A stretch of 64,000 nt of DNA from Bifidobacterium reuteri DSM 23975 (GCF_000741695.1 NZ_JGZK01000010.1:1-64000), one strand, 5' to 3'. Counted from the stretch's first letter, positions 53,601-63,422 are shown. A program made the numbers and translations. The notes: generated from the sequence alone by a model not told the origin.

Positions 53601-54005
53601 TGTACGCCGGTACAGCGCGATGTGATTGTGCTCGGGGATGCCGGGTGCCTCAGGTGCTTCATGGCCGGACCAAGGGTACTGCTGGTTGACGTACTGGTGA
53701 TTGAGGAAACCTTTGACTTCAAGGCAGGAGGGTACGTCGATTGGCTCATATGAGGAGTCGTCGTACTTTGCGTCCGCGAATTCGGCTTGGGCCAGCGCAT
53801 CGGTTCCAAGCTCGGCAAGATCGGCGATGGATACCAGCCATTCGCCGTCGAGGCTCTGCTTGAGATCCATTGTCTCGCCGGTGCCCGGCACGTGGTCATA
53901 GTACTTGTGGCTGGAATGCGCGGTCAGCCTGTTCACCGCGAACACGCGCGGATCGGCAAGCCAGACCGGATCGAATGCTGCGGCCGCCATCATTGAGCTG
54001 GTCAT
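50694..54005 (-). CDS. lacZ: GH2 beta-galactosidase
   Basis: The 1103-residue intracellular enzyme is of the large LacZ type, with jelly-roll (VPSCLEVKGFLNHQYVNQQY), Ig-like and TIM-barrel domains and a C-terminal small-chain domain (YGLGPEETYADRLHGAKLG). The acid/base is Glu515 in IWSLGNESFGG and the nucleophile Glu583 in YISCEYCHSMGNS. There is no signal peptide. ATG 54005 is chosen (GGAAGC about 12 bases upstream); the frame is open to 54293. An insertion near residue 870 (ADSSDSDSSAGVGSVAGASP) is low-complexity. It is divergent from a LacI gene and lies between the two surface enzymes, so it probably hydrolyses imported galactosides. Confidence 0.95.
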   Translation of the reverse strand: MTSSMMAAAAFDPVWLADPRVFAVNRLTAHSSHKYYDHVPGTGETMDLKQSLDGEWLVSIADLAELGTDALAQAEFADAKYDDSSYEPIDVPSCLEVKGFLNHQYVNQQYPWSGHEAPEAPGIPEHNHIALYRRTFEPEAKVAAAIASNKRAGETGEPLSPITLTFEGASTAIAVWLNGAFVGYSEDSFTPSEFDVTAFLQPGANTLAVACFQYSSASWLEDQDFWRMHGLFRSVELAAQPAVHVNDLRVTADYDHVSGEGELSVDAIVRNAAGAAAFEAVLRDADGAEVWRETRHVNDSDTTDIATIAAGLAGEASGEGDGDDGFDATPDAVVTWKANVGQVAPWSAEEPTLYTLTVTALDGAGHVIEVVLQRVGFRHFAIEDGLMKLNGKRIVFRGVNRHEFDARTGRTVSEAVMLQDIREFKRLNINAVRTCHYPNQTRWYELCDEYGIYMIDETNLETHGTWTYGDGTFHAETAVPGSRDEWRAACVDRLNSMMRRDWNHPSVLIWSLGNESFGGDVFRTMRDFVHETDPARPVHYESVYNEPEYSDVTDIMSRMYAKPDEIKELYLFGEGQKPYISCEYCHSMGNSSGGLHLYTALEQYPKYQGGFIWDYVDQALFQHLGGGTERLGYGGDFDDRPTDYEFAGNGIVFADRSVTPKAQEVKQLYANVRLTPDESGVTIVNDNLFISTAGYVFTARVLVNGVERWHADYRFDVPAGDTQRLPIDFPRVTDLVPLTGRAEVVYEVDQRLASATDWAPAGYELTFGQYVASMDFGDGEGAADSSDSDSSAGVGSVAGASPLAVVAEDPFNAGIHNDAAEALLSKTAGGLVSYRRFGTDGFNGGKSSEPDREMVIRRPALTTFRALVDNDRGNQSGFDRAQWFAAGRYARVTNTAIEQSVDGLTGTYTYELADAAHTPVVVRYEIDAALRIHLTAEYPGEADAATLPAFGLEWMLPAQYDHLRFYGLGPEETYADRLHGAKLGIFERTAAEDFAPYLIPQETGNHEGVRWAEITDVHGRGMRVTAAGPDASPFAVSLLPYSSLMLEDATHADELPPVRHTFLRLLAAQMGVGGDDTWGAPVHPEFQLQADKPLKLDVTLELL

Positions 54006-54064
54006 GTTACGTATGCTTCCTTTCACCGGCACCCCATAGTGCCTCGGCATTTGTTCATATCCTT

Positions 54065-54075
54065 TACCAATGGTA
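54065..54075. promoter_or_regulatory. TACCAATGGTA palindrome in the lacZ/LacI promoter
   Basis: A perfect 11-base palindrome around a central A lies 60 bases before lacZ and 95 before the LacI gene. A related half, ATATTGGTGAG, lies near 54140. Candidate operator for the LacI protein at 54169. Confidence 0.45.
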
Positions 54076-54168
54076 CTCACACGTACTGTCCGAAGAACTG
54101 TTTGTGCTGCATCGTATTCGCAGAGATGACAATATGTTCGTATATTGGTGAGCAGGTAAGGAGTTTCT

Positions 54169-55212
54169 ATGGTCACCATGAAGGATGTCGGACGCGAAGC
54201 CGGCGTTTCCGCAATGACGGTTTCCAACGTGCTTCGTGGTAATGATAACGTTGCTCCGGAAACCGCCAAGCGCGTGCGCGAGGCCGCGGACAAGCTGCAT
54301 TACCGGCTCAACACCACCAGCCTGTCCGCGCGCAGCCTGCGCGTATCCACCAGTCGTAGAGGCAAGGAGTTCGGCACCATCGGACTGGCGATTTTCGAGC
54401 TCGACCAGCCGTATCCGTCGCAGCTCGCCTCGCTGGTTTCCATAGAGGCCGAGAAGCGCGGCTACCAGACGGTGGTGCAACAGACACGCATCAACGAGCT
54501 CAACGAACGTTCGATCATCGAGCGCATGTCCAACCAGTTCTGCGACGGGCTGCTGTTCAGCTCCAGCCGACTCTCGGCATACGAGATCGAGACCTTGTCC
54601 AATCATCGACCGACCGTGCTGCTGGACGATGACCGTCGGCAGACCGATATCGATACCGTGCTGACACCGTGTGAGGCCGGCGCGCAGGCAGCGATCACCT
54701 ACCTCCACGGTATCGGGCGGCGTCGGATCGGCATCATCGGCGCCAATCCGGCGGTGAACGAGGTGTCACTCGAAGACAGTCGCATCACCAAAGGACGCCG
54801 TATCACCGGCTGCCGAATAGCATTCGAGGAGCTGGGCATGACGTGGAATCCCGCGCGCGTCATTCCGACTCCATGGAATAACGTGGACGCCCGGCAGGCC
54901 GTGCACACCTATGAATCGACGATCCGCGACTGCGACGCCCTGTTCTGCATGACCGACACGGTGGCGTTCGGCGTGATTCGCGGGCTCAAGGATATCGGAC
55001 TCGATGTGCCGCGCGATATCGCCATCATCGGATTCGACGGCATCGCAATGGGGGCGTCCATGGTGCCGTCGCTGACCACGGTGGCCGTCGACATCGAAGA
55101 CATCGCCCGGCGGTCCGTGGATCTGCTGATCAGGCGGATCGATGACGAACCCAATCTCCCCCATCAGCGCGTCACCGCGACATTCCACATCGAACGCCGC
55201 GAATCCGCCTGA
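54169..55212 (+). CDS. LacI-family regulator divergent from lacZ
   Basis: The 347-residue protein begins MVTMKDVGREAGVSAMTVSN, a typical LacI helix-turn-helix at the extreme N-terminus, and its core ends GFDGIAMGASMVPSLTTVAV. AAGGAG lies 7 bases before the ATG. It shares a 160-base promoter region with lacZ, which it most likely represses. Its recognition helix (AMTVSNVLRGNDNVA) differs from those of the other five LacI genes in the window, so its operator should differ too, consistent with TACCAATGGTA rather than the GTGACC type. Confidence 0.92.
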   Translation: MVTMKDVGREAGVSAMTVSNVLRGNDNVAPETAKRVREAADKLHYRLNTTSLSARSLRVSTSRRGKEFGTIGLAIFELDQPYPSQLASLVSIEAEKRGYQTVVQQTRINELNERSIIERMSNQFCDGLLFSSSRLSAYEIETLSNHRPTVLLDDDRRQTDIDTVLTPCEAGAQAAITYLHGIGRRRIGIIGANPAVNEVSLEDSRITKGRRITGCRIAFEELGMTWNPARVIPTPWNNVDARQAVHTYESTIRDCDALFCMTDTVAFGVIRGLKDIGLDVPRDIAIIGFDGIAMGASMVPSLTTVAVDIEDIARRSVDLLIRRIDDEPNLPHQRVTATFHIERRESA

Positions 55213-55220
55213 TATACGAA

Positions 55221-55250
55221 GAATGGCTCCCCGGTGAGGGAGAGCCATTC
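55221..55250. terminator. Hairpin between convergent genes
   Basis: GAATGGCT-CCC and GGGAG-AGCCATTC pair around CGGTGA, just after the LacI stop. A second hairpin, GTAGGTGC (55292-55299) with GCACCTAC (55312-55319), lies nearer the beta-helix gene. Confidence 0.7.
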
Positions 55251-55342
55251 ACATATTGTGCGTATTTTGCACTATTCGCGTACTCATTGGCGTAGGTGCT
55301 TACTTGCGCACGCACCTACCCACGTACCGCGTACCCGAAGCG

Positions 55343-58300
55343 TCAGTGACGCTGGCGGTTGAGCAGGAGGATGCCTCCGGCCAGGATCAGCACCACAGCC
55401 ACAGCGGCCACGATGGTGACGCTGGAGCCGGAATCAGTCAGCTTGCCACCCTGATCGGCGGCGGGCTTCTTGTTCGGATTGGCGGTGTTGTCCTTGTCGC
55501 CACCGGGTTGCTGGCCGGGCTGCTGCTCGCCGCCCTTGGCCTTCACCGTCACCGTGAACGTAGTGGTGATGGTCTTGTCGGCCTTGAGCGTGAGCGTCAC
55601 CGTCAGGGTGCCCGCGTTGGCGAACGGCTTGGACAGATCCACCGGCTGATCGGAACCGTCGAAGAAGGCGGCCGCCGCATACTCGTTGGCGTCCAAATCG
55701 CGCGTGGCGCCGTTGGAGAGCTGGGCGCTCACCTTTAGGCCCTCGTCGGAGAACGTCTCACCAACCGCATATTCGGTCTTGTCGGGGTTCTGGGCCACGC
55801 CGATGCCGGTGATGGTCACGTCCGGCTCAGGCGTCTGCTTGGGGGCGACCGTCAGATCGAACGTGGTCTTGACCTCGGGATTCTCCACCGCAGCGACCGT
55901 CACGGTCAGGTCTCCGGCCGGGAGCGGCTGAGTGAGATCGACTGCGTTGCCATCCTTGTCTGCCGCAGACAGCGTATACTCGCTGGGCAGCAGTTCGTCG
56001 GTGTAGTCGCCGGTCCACGCACCTTCCACCTTGAGACCGGAAGTGGCTGCGGAGAATAGGTCGCCCTCCGTGTACTTGGTCTCCGGGTTGACGGTGGCGG
56101 TCAGTGACTCCAGCGTGGGCAGCGGGTCGGCGGCCTGGAAGATCTTCACTTCGGCCACCTTCACGTACGGATAGTCGCTGCCGTTGTCCACCGGGGTGAC
56201 GATCAGGCTGATGGCCTTGGTGGCGGGCAGTCCGCTCAGGTCGAGGACGGTAGGCTCGGCGGGCTTGCTGGCGTCAGGCTTGCCGATCAGATCGGTATCC
56301 ACCCACTTGCCATCCTCGCCAAGGTACTGCACCTGGAACTGGGCCGGTGCGGCCTCGGCCTTGGTCTGGTCAACATAGAACTCCAGATTGCCGAGCTTGT
56401 ACGCCTGGTCAAAGGTCCAGTTGATCCACGCCGGATTGGCCGGCACGTTCTCGGACTTGTCCTTCCAGTTCGACCAATTGGTGCCCAGATTGCCGTCGGA
56501 CGCATCCGAAGCCTTGGAGGTGCCCCACTTGGTCTGCACGTCGGACGCAGCGGCGGACGAACGGAACTCGTATGCCAGGTTGGTCACGTTCTGCACACGC
56601 ACACGGAAGCGGGTGATCTTGCTGCCATCCACGTTGAGCTTGACCGTCACCGGCACGACACCGGCCTTGGAGGAGTCGAAGCCAAGCAGGGTGTACTCGG
56701 ACGGATCAAGCACACGGGTGGTGCCATCAGACAGGGTGGCGGTCACTTCCAGCCCAGCGGCGTCCAGGGACTCGCCGGTCTGGTAATCGGTCTTAGCCGG
56801 CTGCTTGGTCACGGCGATGGATGCGATGTCCGTCACCGGGGCGGCCGTTTCGACCAGCGTCACGTTGTCCACATAGGCAGTGGAGGCATCATCCAGATCA
56901 GGCTGTGCGATGTTGACCCACAGGGCGCTGTCTGCCGGCACATCCCACGGCACAGTGAACGTACCGCGCACGTACACCTTGTCGCCGCCATCAGCGGTTT
57001 CGGCGTCCACCGACTTGTTCAGCAGCACGGTGCCATACTGACTGAAGTTGCCGCCTGCACCGGAGCCTTCCTTGCGGGAACGGACGGTGGCGGTCACCGT
57101 GGATGGAGTCTGGTCGTTGCTGGCACCGGTGGTGACCCAGAATCCAAGTTCATAGGTCTTGCCGGGCTGCGCGGGGATGTTGCGCTGATCGATCTGCGTG
57201 AACGAGACGCCGTCGCTCTTGCCGAGCTTGGCGGCTCGTTCGCCGGAAACCACCGCGTTCTGCTGGTTGAGGTCGGAGCGGTAGCGCTTGATCTTGGCGT
57301 CGTTGTAGTTGTCGCGGTTCTTCGAATGGTCGCGGTTGGCCGGCGCCCACGGCGAGATGCCGTTCTTCGGCTGGCTGGCCTTGCCGTGGTTGATGCTTTC
57401 GAACGAACCGTCCCACAGCTGGTCGTATACGGTCGAGACGCTGATGCCGGTGACCGCACCGGACTTGCCGGTGTTGGTCAGGGTCAGCTTGGACACGTCG
57501 GACGAGGTGCGCACGTGCAGCACCTGCTCGCCTTCGCCGGTGGTCTTTTGTGCGTATCCGCGATCGTTAGCCAGTCCGGCTTCGAGCACGGCGTCACCGG
57601 CAGTGGTGGCCTTGATCTCCAAGGTGGCGTTGCCGGGCGCGTCGATGGTCACGGACTTGCCTGCGGACAGGTCCCCCACAGCACCGGTTTCGGTGGTATC
57701 GGCACCTTGGAAGGCACCCACGGCCGGGGCGGACCAACCGGACACCACGTGCTGGGTGCCATAGGTCTGCTTGGCGTGATCGAAGCCATGCGGGAAGTCG
57801 AGGGTCTTGAGCGCATTGTCACCAGTCAGATACTTGTTGCTGATGGCGAACGGGAAGCTGTCGCTGGCCATCGCACGGCCCTTGCCGGCTGCGTAATCGG
57901 TGGCCTTGGCGGAGTAGAGCGAGCTCAGATCGCCCTTGGCTACGGCCTCGAGGTCCAGTCCGGTGGCGGCGACATAGTCAGCCAGGGAGACGTACTGGTT
58001 GCCGTTCTCGCCGACCTTGGCCCATTGGGTCTGATCGCCGCCGACGTACAGGTTGCTGCCATAGTTGATCTGGAAGCCGTCGTCATTGATCTTGCTGTTC
58101 TGGTCGGTCAGCGTGGTGCCATCTTGCGCAATGATCACGTTGTTGTTGTACGTCACGCCGGCGTTCTGCGCATTGTTGGAGAACGTGACCTTCTCGCCCT
58201 TGGGCAGGATGGTCGTGTTGTTGTAATAGTTCATGTCGGTGATGCCGTCGAGCGTCACCGTGCGGTAGGTGTCGGTGGAGTCGTCCCGTGGCGTGGCGGC

Positions 58301-59587
58301 GACGCCGTCGTTGACGGACAGGTTGTATCGGAAGGTGCCGCCGAGAGCCGTGCCGATCTCGTCCGGATTGTTGTACCAGTCGGTGCAGGCGCACACGAGG
58401 GCCGCGCCGCCGGCGTTGTCATGGCTGTAGTTGTACTGGAATACGGTGTTGCGCGTGCCGTAGTCGAAGTCCCATGCGGTGCCGTCGTTGTTGCCGGGCA
58501 GCTTCTTGGTGTTGGTCACCTCGTTGAACTGGAACAGCGTGTTGTCGGAGTTCCAGTTCCAGATGCCGGCGTTGGAGCCCTGGCCGTTGACGCTTGCCGC
58601 GTTCTCCAGATAGTTCTTCTCCACCACTGCGCCATCGGACATCTGCACGACGATGCCGTCGCCGCCGATGTCCTTCAACGTGTTGGATGCGATGTACAGG
58701 TTCCTGTTCGGGGTCCACGGGTACTGGTCGCGGGTGGAGCCGCTCACGCCGCATTCCCAGGCCACGTCCTCGCGGCAGCGGAAGTCGGAGGACATGTTGA
58801 TGCCGGATCGGTTCACGTTGGTGATGGTGTTGCCCACGATCTGCACGTCGTTGAACCAGGATCGGGTGGCACGGGAGGTATCGGACTTGACGCTGCCCTT
58901 GGTTTTGTCAGCGCCATCGACAGGGATGGAGCGACCGTAGTTCTCCAGCTGGATGGCCGCGGATCCGCCAAGGTCCTTCTGCTTTTCGCCGTAAATGTCG
59001 TGGATGGAGTTGTTGCGGATGATGATGCCGTTCAGCTCGCCGGCGTTGTCGTTTTCGGCGGTGATGCCACGGCGCATGTATTTGTAATAGTTCGCTTCGG
59101 TGTCGGTATTGGAGATGTCGAGGTTCTCCACGGTGATGTATTCGCTGTTGCGCAGCAGGACCACATCGGCCACGCCGGCACCGTCGAGCTTCGGTGCGGG
59201 GGCTGTGGCGTCGCCGTAATCGCCGATGACGATCGGAGCTTCGGCGGTGCCGCGCGTGTTCACGATGCGCAGGGCGGCTTTGATGGTGGTGCCGTCTACC
59301 GTCTGATCCTCACCGGTACAGGTGGTGCCGCGTTTGAACAGCAGTCGGTCGCCGGCCTTGAGGGTGACGTTGTTGGCTGCGGCGAATGAGTTGAACGGCT
59401 TGTCCTGCGTGCCGTCGCCATTAGGGGCCGCCTGGCAGTCGACGTAATATGAGGTGCCGGTGGCTGGGGTGTCTTGGGTCGTCTCGTCCGCATAGGCTGC
59501 GACGGTCGGCACCAGTGCCATACCGGACAGCAGCGTCGCGCTGGCGACTGTGCCCGCGAATAGGCGCCTTAGGGTGGATTGGGTCAT
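55343..59587 (-). CDS. Large surface-anchored beta-helix protein, probable glycan-active enzyme
   Basis: The 1414-residue protein has a signal peptide ending TVAAYADE. Next is a right-handed parallel beta-helix (residues about 45-560; DIGGDGIVVQMSDGAVVEKN, NNDGTAWDFDYGTRNTVFQY, QYNYSHDNAGGAALVC). Then come a carbohydrate-binding jelly roll (about 740-910), Big_3 Ig domains (VTKQPAKTDYQTGESLDAAG and two more) around an F5/8 type C-like discoidin domain, a Pro/Gln linker and a C-terminal membrane helix with LTDSGSS, a degraded sortase-like motif. AAGGAGG precedes the ATG. The beta-helix may be a hydrolase or lyase; the family is not certain. A GTGACCGGTTAC site lies upstream. Confidence 0.82.
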   Translation of the reverse strand: MTQSTLRRLFAGTVASATLLSGMALVPTVAAYADETTQDTPATGTSYYVDCQAAPNGDGTQDKPFNSFAAANNVTLKAGDRLLFKRGTTCTGEDQTVDGTTIKAALRIVNTRGTAEAPIVIGDYGDATAPAPKLDGAGVADVVLLRNSEYITVENLDISNTDTEANYYKYMRRGITAENDNAGELNGIIIRNNSIHDIYGEKQKDLGGSAAIQLENYGRSIPVDGADKTKGSVKSDTSRATRSWFNDVQIVGNTITNVNRSGINMSSDFRCREDVAWECGVSGSTRDQYPWTPNRNLYIASNTLKDIGGDGIVVQMSDGAVVEKNYLENAASVNGQGSNAGIWNWNSDNTLFQFNEVTNTKKLPGNNDGTAWDFDYGTRNTVFQYNYSHDNAGGAALVCACTDWYNNPDEIGTALGGTFRYNLSVNDGVAATPRDDSTDTYRTVTLDGITDMNYYNNTTILPKGEKVTFSNNAQNAGVTYNNNVIIAQDGTTLTDQNSKINDDGFQINYGSNLYVGGDQTQWAKVGENGNQYVSLADYVAATGLDLEAVAKGDLSSLYSAKATDYAAGKGRAMASDSFPFAISNKYLTGDNALKTLDFPHGFDHAKQTYGTQHVVSGWSAPAVGAFQGADTTETGAVGDLSAGKSVTIDAPGNATLEIKATTAGDAVLEAGLANDRGYAQKTTGEGEQVLHVRTSSDVSKLTLTNTGKSGAVTGISVSTVYDQLWDGSFESINHGKASQPKNGISPWAPANRDHSKNRDNYNDAKIKRYRSDLNQQNAVVSGERAAKLGKSDGVSFTQIDQRNIPAQPGKTYELGFWVTTGASNDQTPSTVTATVRSRKEGSGAGGNFSQYGTVLLNKSVDAETADGGDKVYVRGTFTVPWDVPADSALWVNIAQPDLDDASTAYVDNVTLVETAAPVTDIASIAVTKQPAKTDYQTGESLDAAGLEVTATLSDGTTRVLDPSEYTLLGFDSSKAGVVPVTVKLNVDGSKITRFRVRVQNVTNLAYEFRSSAAASDVQTKWGTSKASDASDGNLGTNWSNWKDKSENVPANPAWINWTFDQAYKLGNLEFYVDQTKAEAAPAQFQVQYLGEDGKWVDTDLIGKPDASKPAEPTVLDLSGLPATKAISLIVTPVDNGSDYPYVKVAEVKIFQAADPLPTLESLTATVNPETKYTEGDLFSAATSGLKVEGAWTGDYTDELLPSEYTLSAADKDGNAVDLTQPLPAGDLTVTVAAVENPEVKTTFDLTVAPKQTPEPDVTITGIGVAQNPDKTEYAVGETFSDEGLKVSAQLSNGATRDLDANEYAAAAFFDGSDQPVDLSKPFANAGTLTVTLTLKADKTITTTFTVTVKAKGGEQQPGQQPGGDKDNTANPNKKPAADQGGKLTDSGSSVTIVAAVAVVLILAGGILLLNRQRH

Positions 59588-59727
59588 TGAAGAAACCTCC
59601 TTGCTTCTTCTTCATTGATGTTTGCGCAATCAAACGAATGCGCACGCCATTTCTGGCTCCTCAATAGCGCCCGCGTCCTTCCTCGCAGTTAGGCGCACCG
59701 AGTTGGTTGTAAGTATAGCCACAATGC

Positions 59728-59739
59728 GTGACCGGTTAC
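59728..59739. promoter_or_regulatory. GTGACCGGTTAC, candidate LacI site upstream of the beta-helix gene
   Basis: It matches 11 of 12 bases of the GTGACCGGTCAC core at 49002-49013 and lies 141 bases before the gene start. Binding is inferred. Confidence 0.5.
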
Positions 59740-59921
59740 AAATTATGGCAAATATGCACGCGCGGGATGTTATCCATAATATTCCCATGGTTCCCGGCTT
59801 GATTATTCCCGTCAATACGATAATTCAGCAGCCATTATCCGTTGCTCACAGCGCCACAGCGGTCAAGATACCGACACCGCATCCAAACCACTGATAGGTA
59901 TCCAAGCCATCACGGGCATAC

Positions 59922-59948
59922 AAAAAGCGGCCCCGAAAGGCCGCTTTT
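59922..59948. terminator. Bidirectional intrinsic terminator
   Basis: AAAAAGCGGCC and GGCCGCTTTT form a 10-bp stem around CCGAAA, with T-runs available on both strands. Confidence 0.85.
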
Positions 59949-60052
59949 CCGATAATCGATTATCACCCGATCTATTGTCACTTGAACAGGTGCTCGCCGA
60001 GGCTGCGCCGGCGCTTCACCAGACTCAATCTACACGCCGGACCGGCAGGAAC

Positions 60053-60613
60053 TCAGTCGTCGCCGAGCGTCAGGTGGACGCCGCCGACCAAGGTGCTGAC
60101 CACGTTATACAGCAGGGAAATAATCGTGGTGAGCAGGGTGGCAATCACAACCTCGATGATGGAGAAGATGGTCACGCCGGAGATCACGGTGGTCAGGGAC
60201 AACACGTTCTTCAAGTCGAATCCCTCGGTGTTGAGACCGGTGCTGGAAACGATCTGGGTGATCTGTCCGAAAACGCCGACGGCGTCAAGCATGACCCATA
60301 CCAGCGCGGCGGCGACGATCTGGATGATGGCGCCGGCGATGGAAAGCATGAACGTCACCTTGGCCACGGACCAGGCGTCCACGCGGGTCAGGGACAGGCT
60401 CATGCGGCGTGCGCGCGGCGTGCGGCGCACGTTCGGACGCGAGGTGGTGGGAGTGCTGCCGTTCGGCAGAGCGGATTCCTCGGGATCGCTGGACACGGAA
60501 CGTGCCACGCGGGGGGTACCCTGCGCAGGGCTGATCAACGGCTCAGCAGGTTCGACTGTGGGTGGGGCCACGGGCTGCATGACCGGCTCGTTTCCTTCGA
60601 GATTCTCGCTCAT
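60053..60613 (-). CDS. DUF3566-domain membrane protein of the gyrA operon
   Basis: The 186-residue protein has an acidic/Pro-rich N-terminus (about 70 residues), then RRMSLSLTRVDAWSVAKVTF and two membrane segments (residues about 83-110 and 140-172). This is the DUF3566 pattern found immediately downstream of gyrA in many Actinobacteria; its function is not established. TAAGGAGAAACG precedes ATG 60613. It lies 67 bases after gyrA and is probably co-transcribed with gyrB and gyrA. Confidence 0.9.
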   Translation of the reverse strand: MSENLEGNEPVMQPVAPPTVEPAEPLISPAQGTPRVARSVSSDPEESALPNGSTPTTSRPNVRRTPRARRMSLSLTRVDAWSVAKVTFMLSIAGAIIQIVAAALVWVMLDAVGVFGQITQIVSSTGLNTEGFDLKNVLSLTTVISGVTIFSIIEVVIATLLTTIISLLYNVVSTLVGGVHLTLGDD

Positions 60614-60680
60614 CGTTTCTCCTTACAGGCTATCGGTAGCCTCTGCTGTTAGCGAGGCTACCAGCTTTTCCGGACGCCGC

Positions 60681-63422
60681 TCACTCGGCGTCCGCGTTGT
60701 TCACATTCTCCTCGGATTGCGCGGATTCGGCAGCCTCAGCAGGCGCTTCAGCAGACTTAGTAGACTCGGCAGACTCAACGGCAGGTGCCTCAGCGGGTGC
60801 GGCGGCAGCCCCAGCGGCAGATTCGCCCTCATCCTCCTCGTCGTCCTTCTCCTCGTTGCGCGCGATGGACAGGATCTCATCGCCCTTGTCCGGCTTGGCG
60901 AAGGTGACGCCCTGCGTGGTGCGGCCGGTGCGGTTCACCTCGTCCACATTGGAGCGGATCACCTTGCCGGACTTCATGATGGCCATGACCTGATCGTCCT
61001 CGGACACCACAAGCGCGCCCACCAGCGAGCCGCGGCCCTCCACGAGCTGCACAGCCTTCACGCCGAGGCCGTTGCGGCCCTGCAGGCGGTATTCCGAAAT
61101 GGCGGTGCGCTTGGCGAAGCCCTCGTTGGTGACCACGAAGAGGTCCTTGTCGGAATCCTCCGGCACCACGTCCATGGCGAGCAGGCTGTCGCCTTCGCGG
61201 AACTTCATGCCCTGTACACCGGCGGTCTGACGGCCCATCGGGCGCAGCTGCTCGTCGTCGGCCTGGAACTTCAGGCTCATGCCGAGGCGCGAGACCAGGA
61301 TGATGTCGTCCTCGGCGTTGCACAGCGCGGCGCCAATCAGCTCGTCGGCGTTCTCGCCGTTCTCGTCGGTCATCAGGCGCACGGCGATCAGACCGCCCTG
61401 ACGAGCGGAATCGTATTCGGCCAGCGGCGTCTTCTTGACCTTGCCGGAGCGGGTGGCGAGCACCAGGTACTTCGCCACGTCGTAGTTCGGGATGGACAGC
61501 ACGGCCTGGATCTGCTCGTCGGGCGCGAACTGCAGCAGGTTGGCCACGTGCTGGCCCTTGGAGTCGCGCGAACCCTCCGGCAGTTCATATGCCTTGAGCC
61601 GGTAGACGCGGCCCTTGTTGGTGAAGAACAGCAGCCAATTGTGCGTGGAGGTCAGGAAGAAGTGGTCCACCACGTCGTCCTCACGCAGCTTGGTGCCCTT
61701 GATGCCCTTGCCGCCGCGGTGCTGGGCGCGGTATTCGTCGGCCTTGGTGCGCTTGATGAAGCCGGAGTGGGTGACGGTGACCACCACGTTCTCTTCGGCG
61801 ATCAGGTCCTCGACGTTCATCTCGCCGGAGAACGGCAGGATCTTGGTGCGGCGCTCGTCGCCGTACTTGGCCACGATCTCGTCGAGTTCGTCGCCGATGA
61901 TCTTGCGCTGGCGCTCGGGCTTGGCGAGGATGTCGATGTAGTCGGCGATCTTGCGCTGCAGCTCCTCATGCTCGGCAACGATCTTGTCGCGGTTCATGCG
62001 GGTGAGCGTGCGCAGCTGCATGGCCAGGATGGCGTCCGCCTGCACCTGGTCGATGTCGAGCAGCTGCATCAAGCCGGTGCGCGCGGCATCGGTGTCTTCG
62101 GAGGCGCGGATGAGGGCGATGACCTCGTCCAGCATGTCGAGCGCCTTGAGGTAGCCCTGCAGGATGTGGTCGCGCTCCTCAGCCTCGCGCTTGAGGTACG
62201 CAGTGCGTCGGGCGATGACGTCGAGCTGGTGGCCGACCCAGTGGCGGATGAAGGCGTCCAGGCTCAGCGTGCGCGGCACGCCGTCCACCAGAGCCAGCAT
62301 GTTCGCGCCGAACGTCTGCTGCAGCTGGGAGTGCTTGTACAGGTTGTTGAGCACGACCTTCGGCACGGCGTCGCGCTTGAGGACCAGCACGAGGCGCTGA
62401 CCGGTGCGGCCGGAGGTCTCGTCGCGCATGTCGGCGATGCCCTGGATCTTGCCGTCGCGCACGGCTTCGCGGATGGAGACGACCAGACGGTCCGGGTTCA
62501 CCTGATACGGCAGCTCGGTGACCACCAGGCACATGCGGCCGTTGATCTCCTCGGTGTTGACCACCGCGCGCATGGTGATCAGGCCGCGGCCGGTGCGGTA
62601 GGCCTGTTCGATGCCCTTGTGGCCGAGGATGGTGGCGCCGGTGGGGAAGTCCGGTCCCTTGATGATGCGAATCAGGTTGTCGAGCAGCTCCTCGCGGCTC
62701 GCGTCCGGGTGTTCGAGCGCCCAGTGCACGCCTTCGGCGACCTCGCGCATGTTGTGCGGCGGGATGTTGGTGGCCATGCCGACGGCGATGCCGGCGGAAC
62801 CGTTGACCAGCAGGTTCGGGAAGCGCGCCGGCAGTACGGTCGGCTCCTGGGTCTTGCCGTCGTAGTTGGGCACGAAGTCGACGGTGTCCTTGTCGATGTC
62901 GCGCACCATTTCCATGGCCAGCGGGGCCATACGGCATTCGGTGTAACGCATGGCCGCGGCCGGATCGTCGCCGGGGGAGCCGAAGTTGCCCTGACCGTCG
63001 ACCAGCAGATAGCGCATCGACCAGGACTGGGCCATGCGCACGAGGGTGTCGTAGATGGCGGCGTCGCCGTGCGGGTGGTACTTACCCATCACGTCGCCGA
63101 CCACGCGGGAGCACTTGTTGTAACCGCGGTCGGGGCGGTATCCGCCGTCGTACATCGCGTAGACCACGCGGCGGTGCACGGGCTTCATGCCGTCGCGCAC
63201 ATCCGGCAACGCGCGTTCCACGATCACGGACAGCGCGTACGCCAGATAGGATTCGCGCATCTCCTGCTGCAGATCCTTGCGCTGGATGCGTTCGCCGGTC
63301 ATCAGGCCGTAGTCGGTGTTGTCCGCCTCCTGCGGGCTCAACGGCTCCATCGAGCCGTCCGGCATGAACTGATCGTCGGTGCCGTCGCCGTCCGTCGGCA
63401 CATTGTTGTTTTCGTCTGCCAC
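60681..63422 (-). CDS. gyrA: DNA gyrase subunit A
   Basis: The 913-residue subunit has the catalytic tyrosine Tyr160 in [12 protein letters not shown], the winged-helix and tower domains, and C-terminal beta-pinwheel blades, including the GyrA-box-like QRRGGKG variant ([20 protein letters not shown]). The quinolone-resistance region reads [17 protein letters not shown], so the position equivalent to E. coli Ser83 is Ala121, while the Asp87 equivalent (Asp125) is kept. The acidic Ala/Glu-rich tail after the pinwheel is typical of Actinobacteria. It follows gyrB by 74 bases. Confidence 0.97.
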   Translation of the reverse strand: MADENNNVPTDGDGTDDQFMPDGSMEPLSPQEADNTDYGLMTGERIQRKDLQQEMRESYLAYALSVIVERALPDVRDGMKPVHRRVVYAMYDGGYRPDRGYNKCSRVVGDVMGKYHPHGDAAIYDTLVRMAQSWSMRYLLVDGQGNFGSPGDDPAAAMRYTECRMAPLAMEMVRDIDKDTVDFVPNYDGKTQEPTVLPARFPNLLVNGSAGIAVGMATNIPPHNMREVAEGVHWALEHPDASREELLDNLIRIIKGPDFPTGATILGHKGIEQAYRTGRGLITMRAVVNTEEINGRMCLVVTELPYQVNPDRLVVSIREAVRDGKIQGIADMRDETSGRTGQRLVLVLKRDAVPKVVLNNLYKHSQLQQTFGANMLALVDGVPRTLSLDAFIRHWVGHQLDVIARRTAYLKREAEERDHILQGYLKALDMLDEVIALIRASEDTDAARTGLMQLLDIDQVQADAILAMQLRTLTRMNRDKIVAEHEELQRKIADYIDILAKPERQRKIIGDELDEIVAKYGDERRTKILPFSGEMNVEDLIAEENVVVTVTHSGFIKRTKADEYRAQHRGGKGIKGTKLREDDVVDHFFLTSTHNWLLFFTNKGRVYRLKAYELPEGSRDSKGQHVANLLQFAPDEQIQAVLSIPNYDVAKYLVLATRSGKVKKTPLAEYDSARQGGLIAVRLMTDENGENADELIGAALCNAEDDIILVSRLGMSLKFQADDEQLRPMGRQTAGVQGMKFREGDSLLAMDVVPEDSDKDLFVVTNEGFAKRTAISEYRLQGRNGLGVKAVQLVEGRGSLVGALVVSEDDQVMAIMKSGKVIRSNVDEVNRTGRTTQGVTFAKPDKGDEILSIARNEEKDDEEDEGESAAGAAAAPAEAPAVESAESTKSAEAPAEAAESAQSEENVNNADAE

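Larger units (their letters stand above)
59588..60052. other. Promoter of the beta-helix gene and terminator region
   Basis: About 465 bases. It contains the ribosome site AAGGAGG, a GTGACCGGTTAC site (59728-59739), a bidirectional terminator (59922-59948) and GATAATCGATTATC next to it. The remaining 100 bases up to the DUF3566 stop have no recognised feature. Confidence 0.65.

Noticed and set aside
50757..53753. A 998-codon plus-strand frame opposite lacZ
   Set aside because: Antisense shadow of a clear GH2 gene, without domain similarity or a start site.
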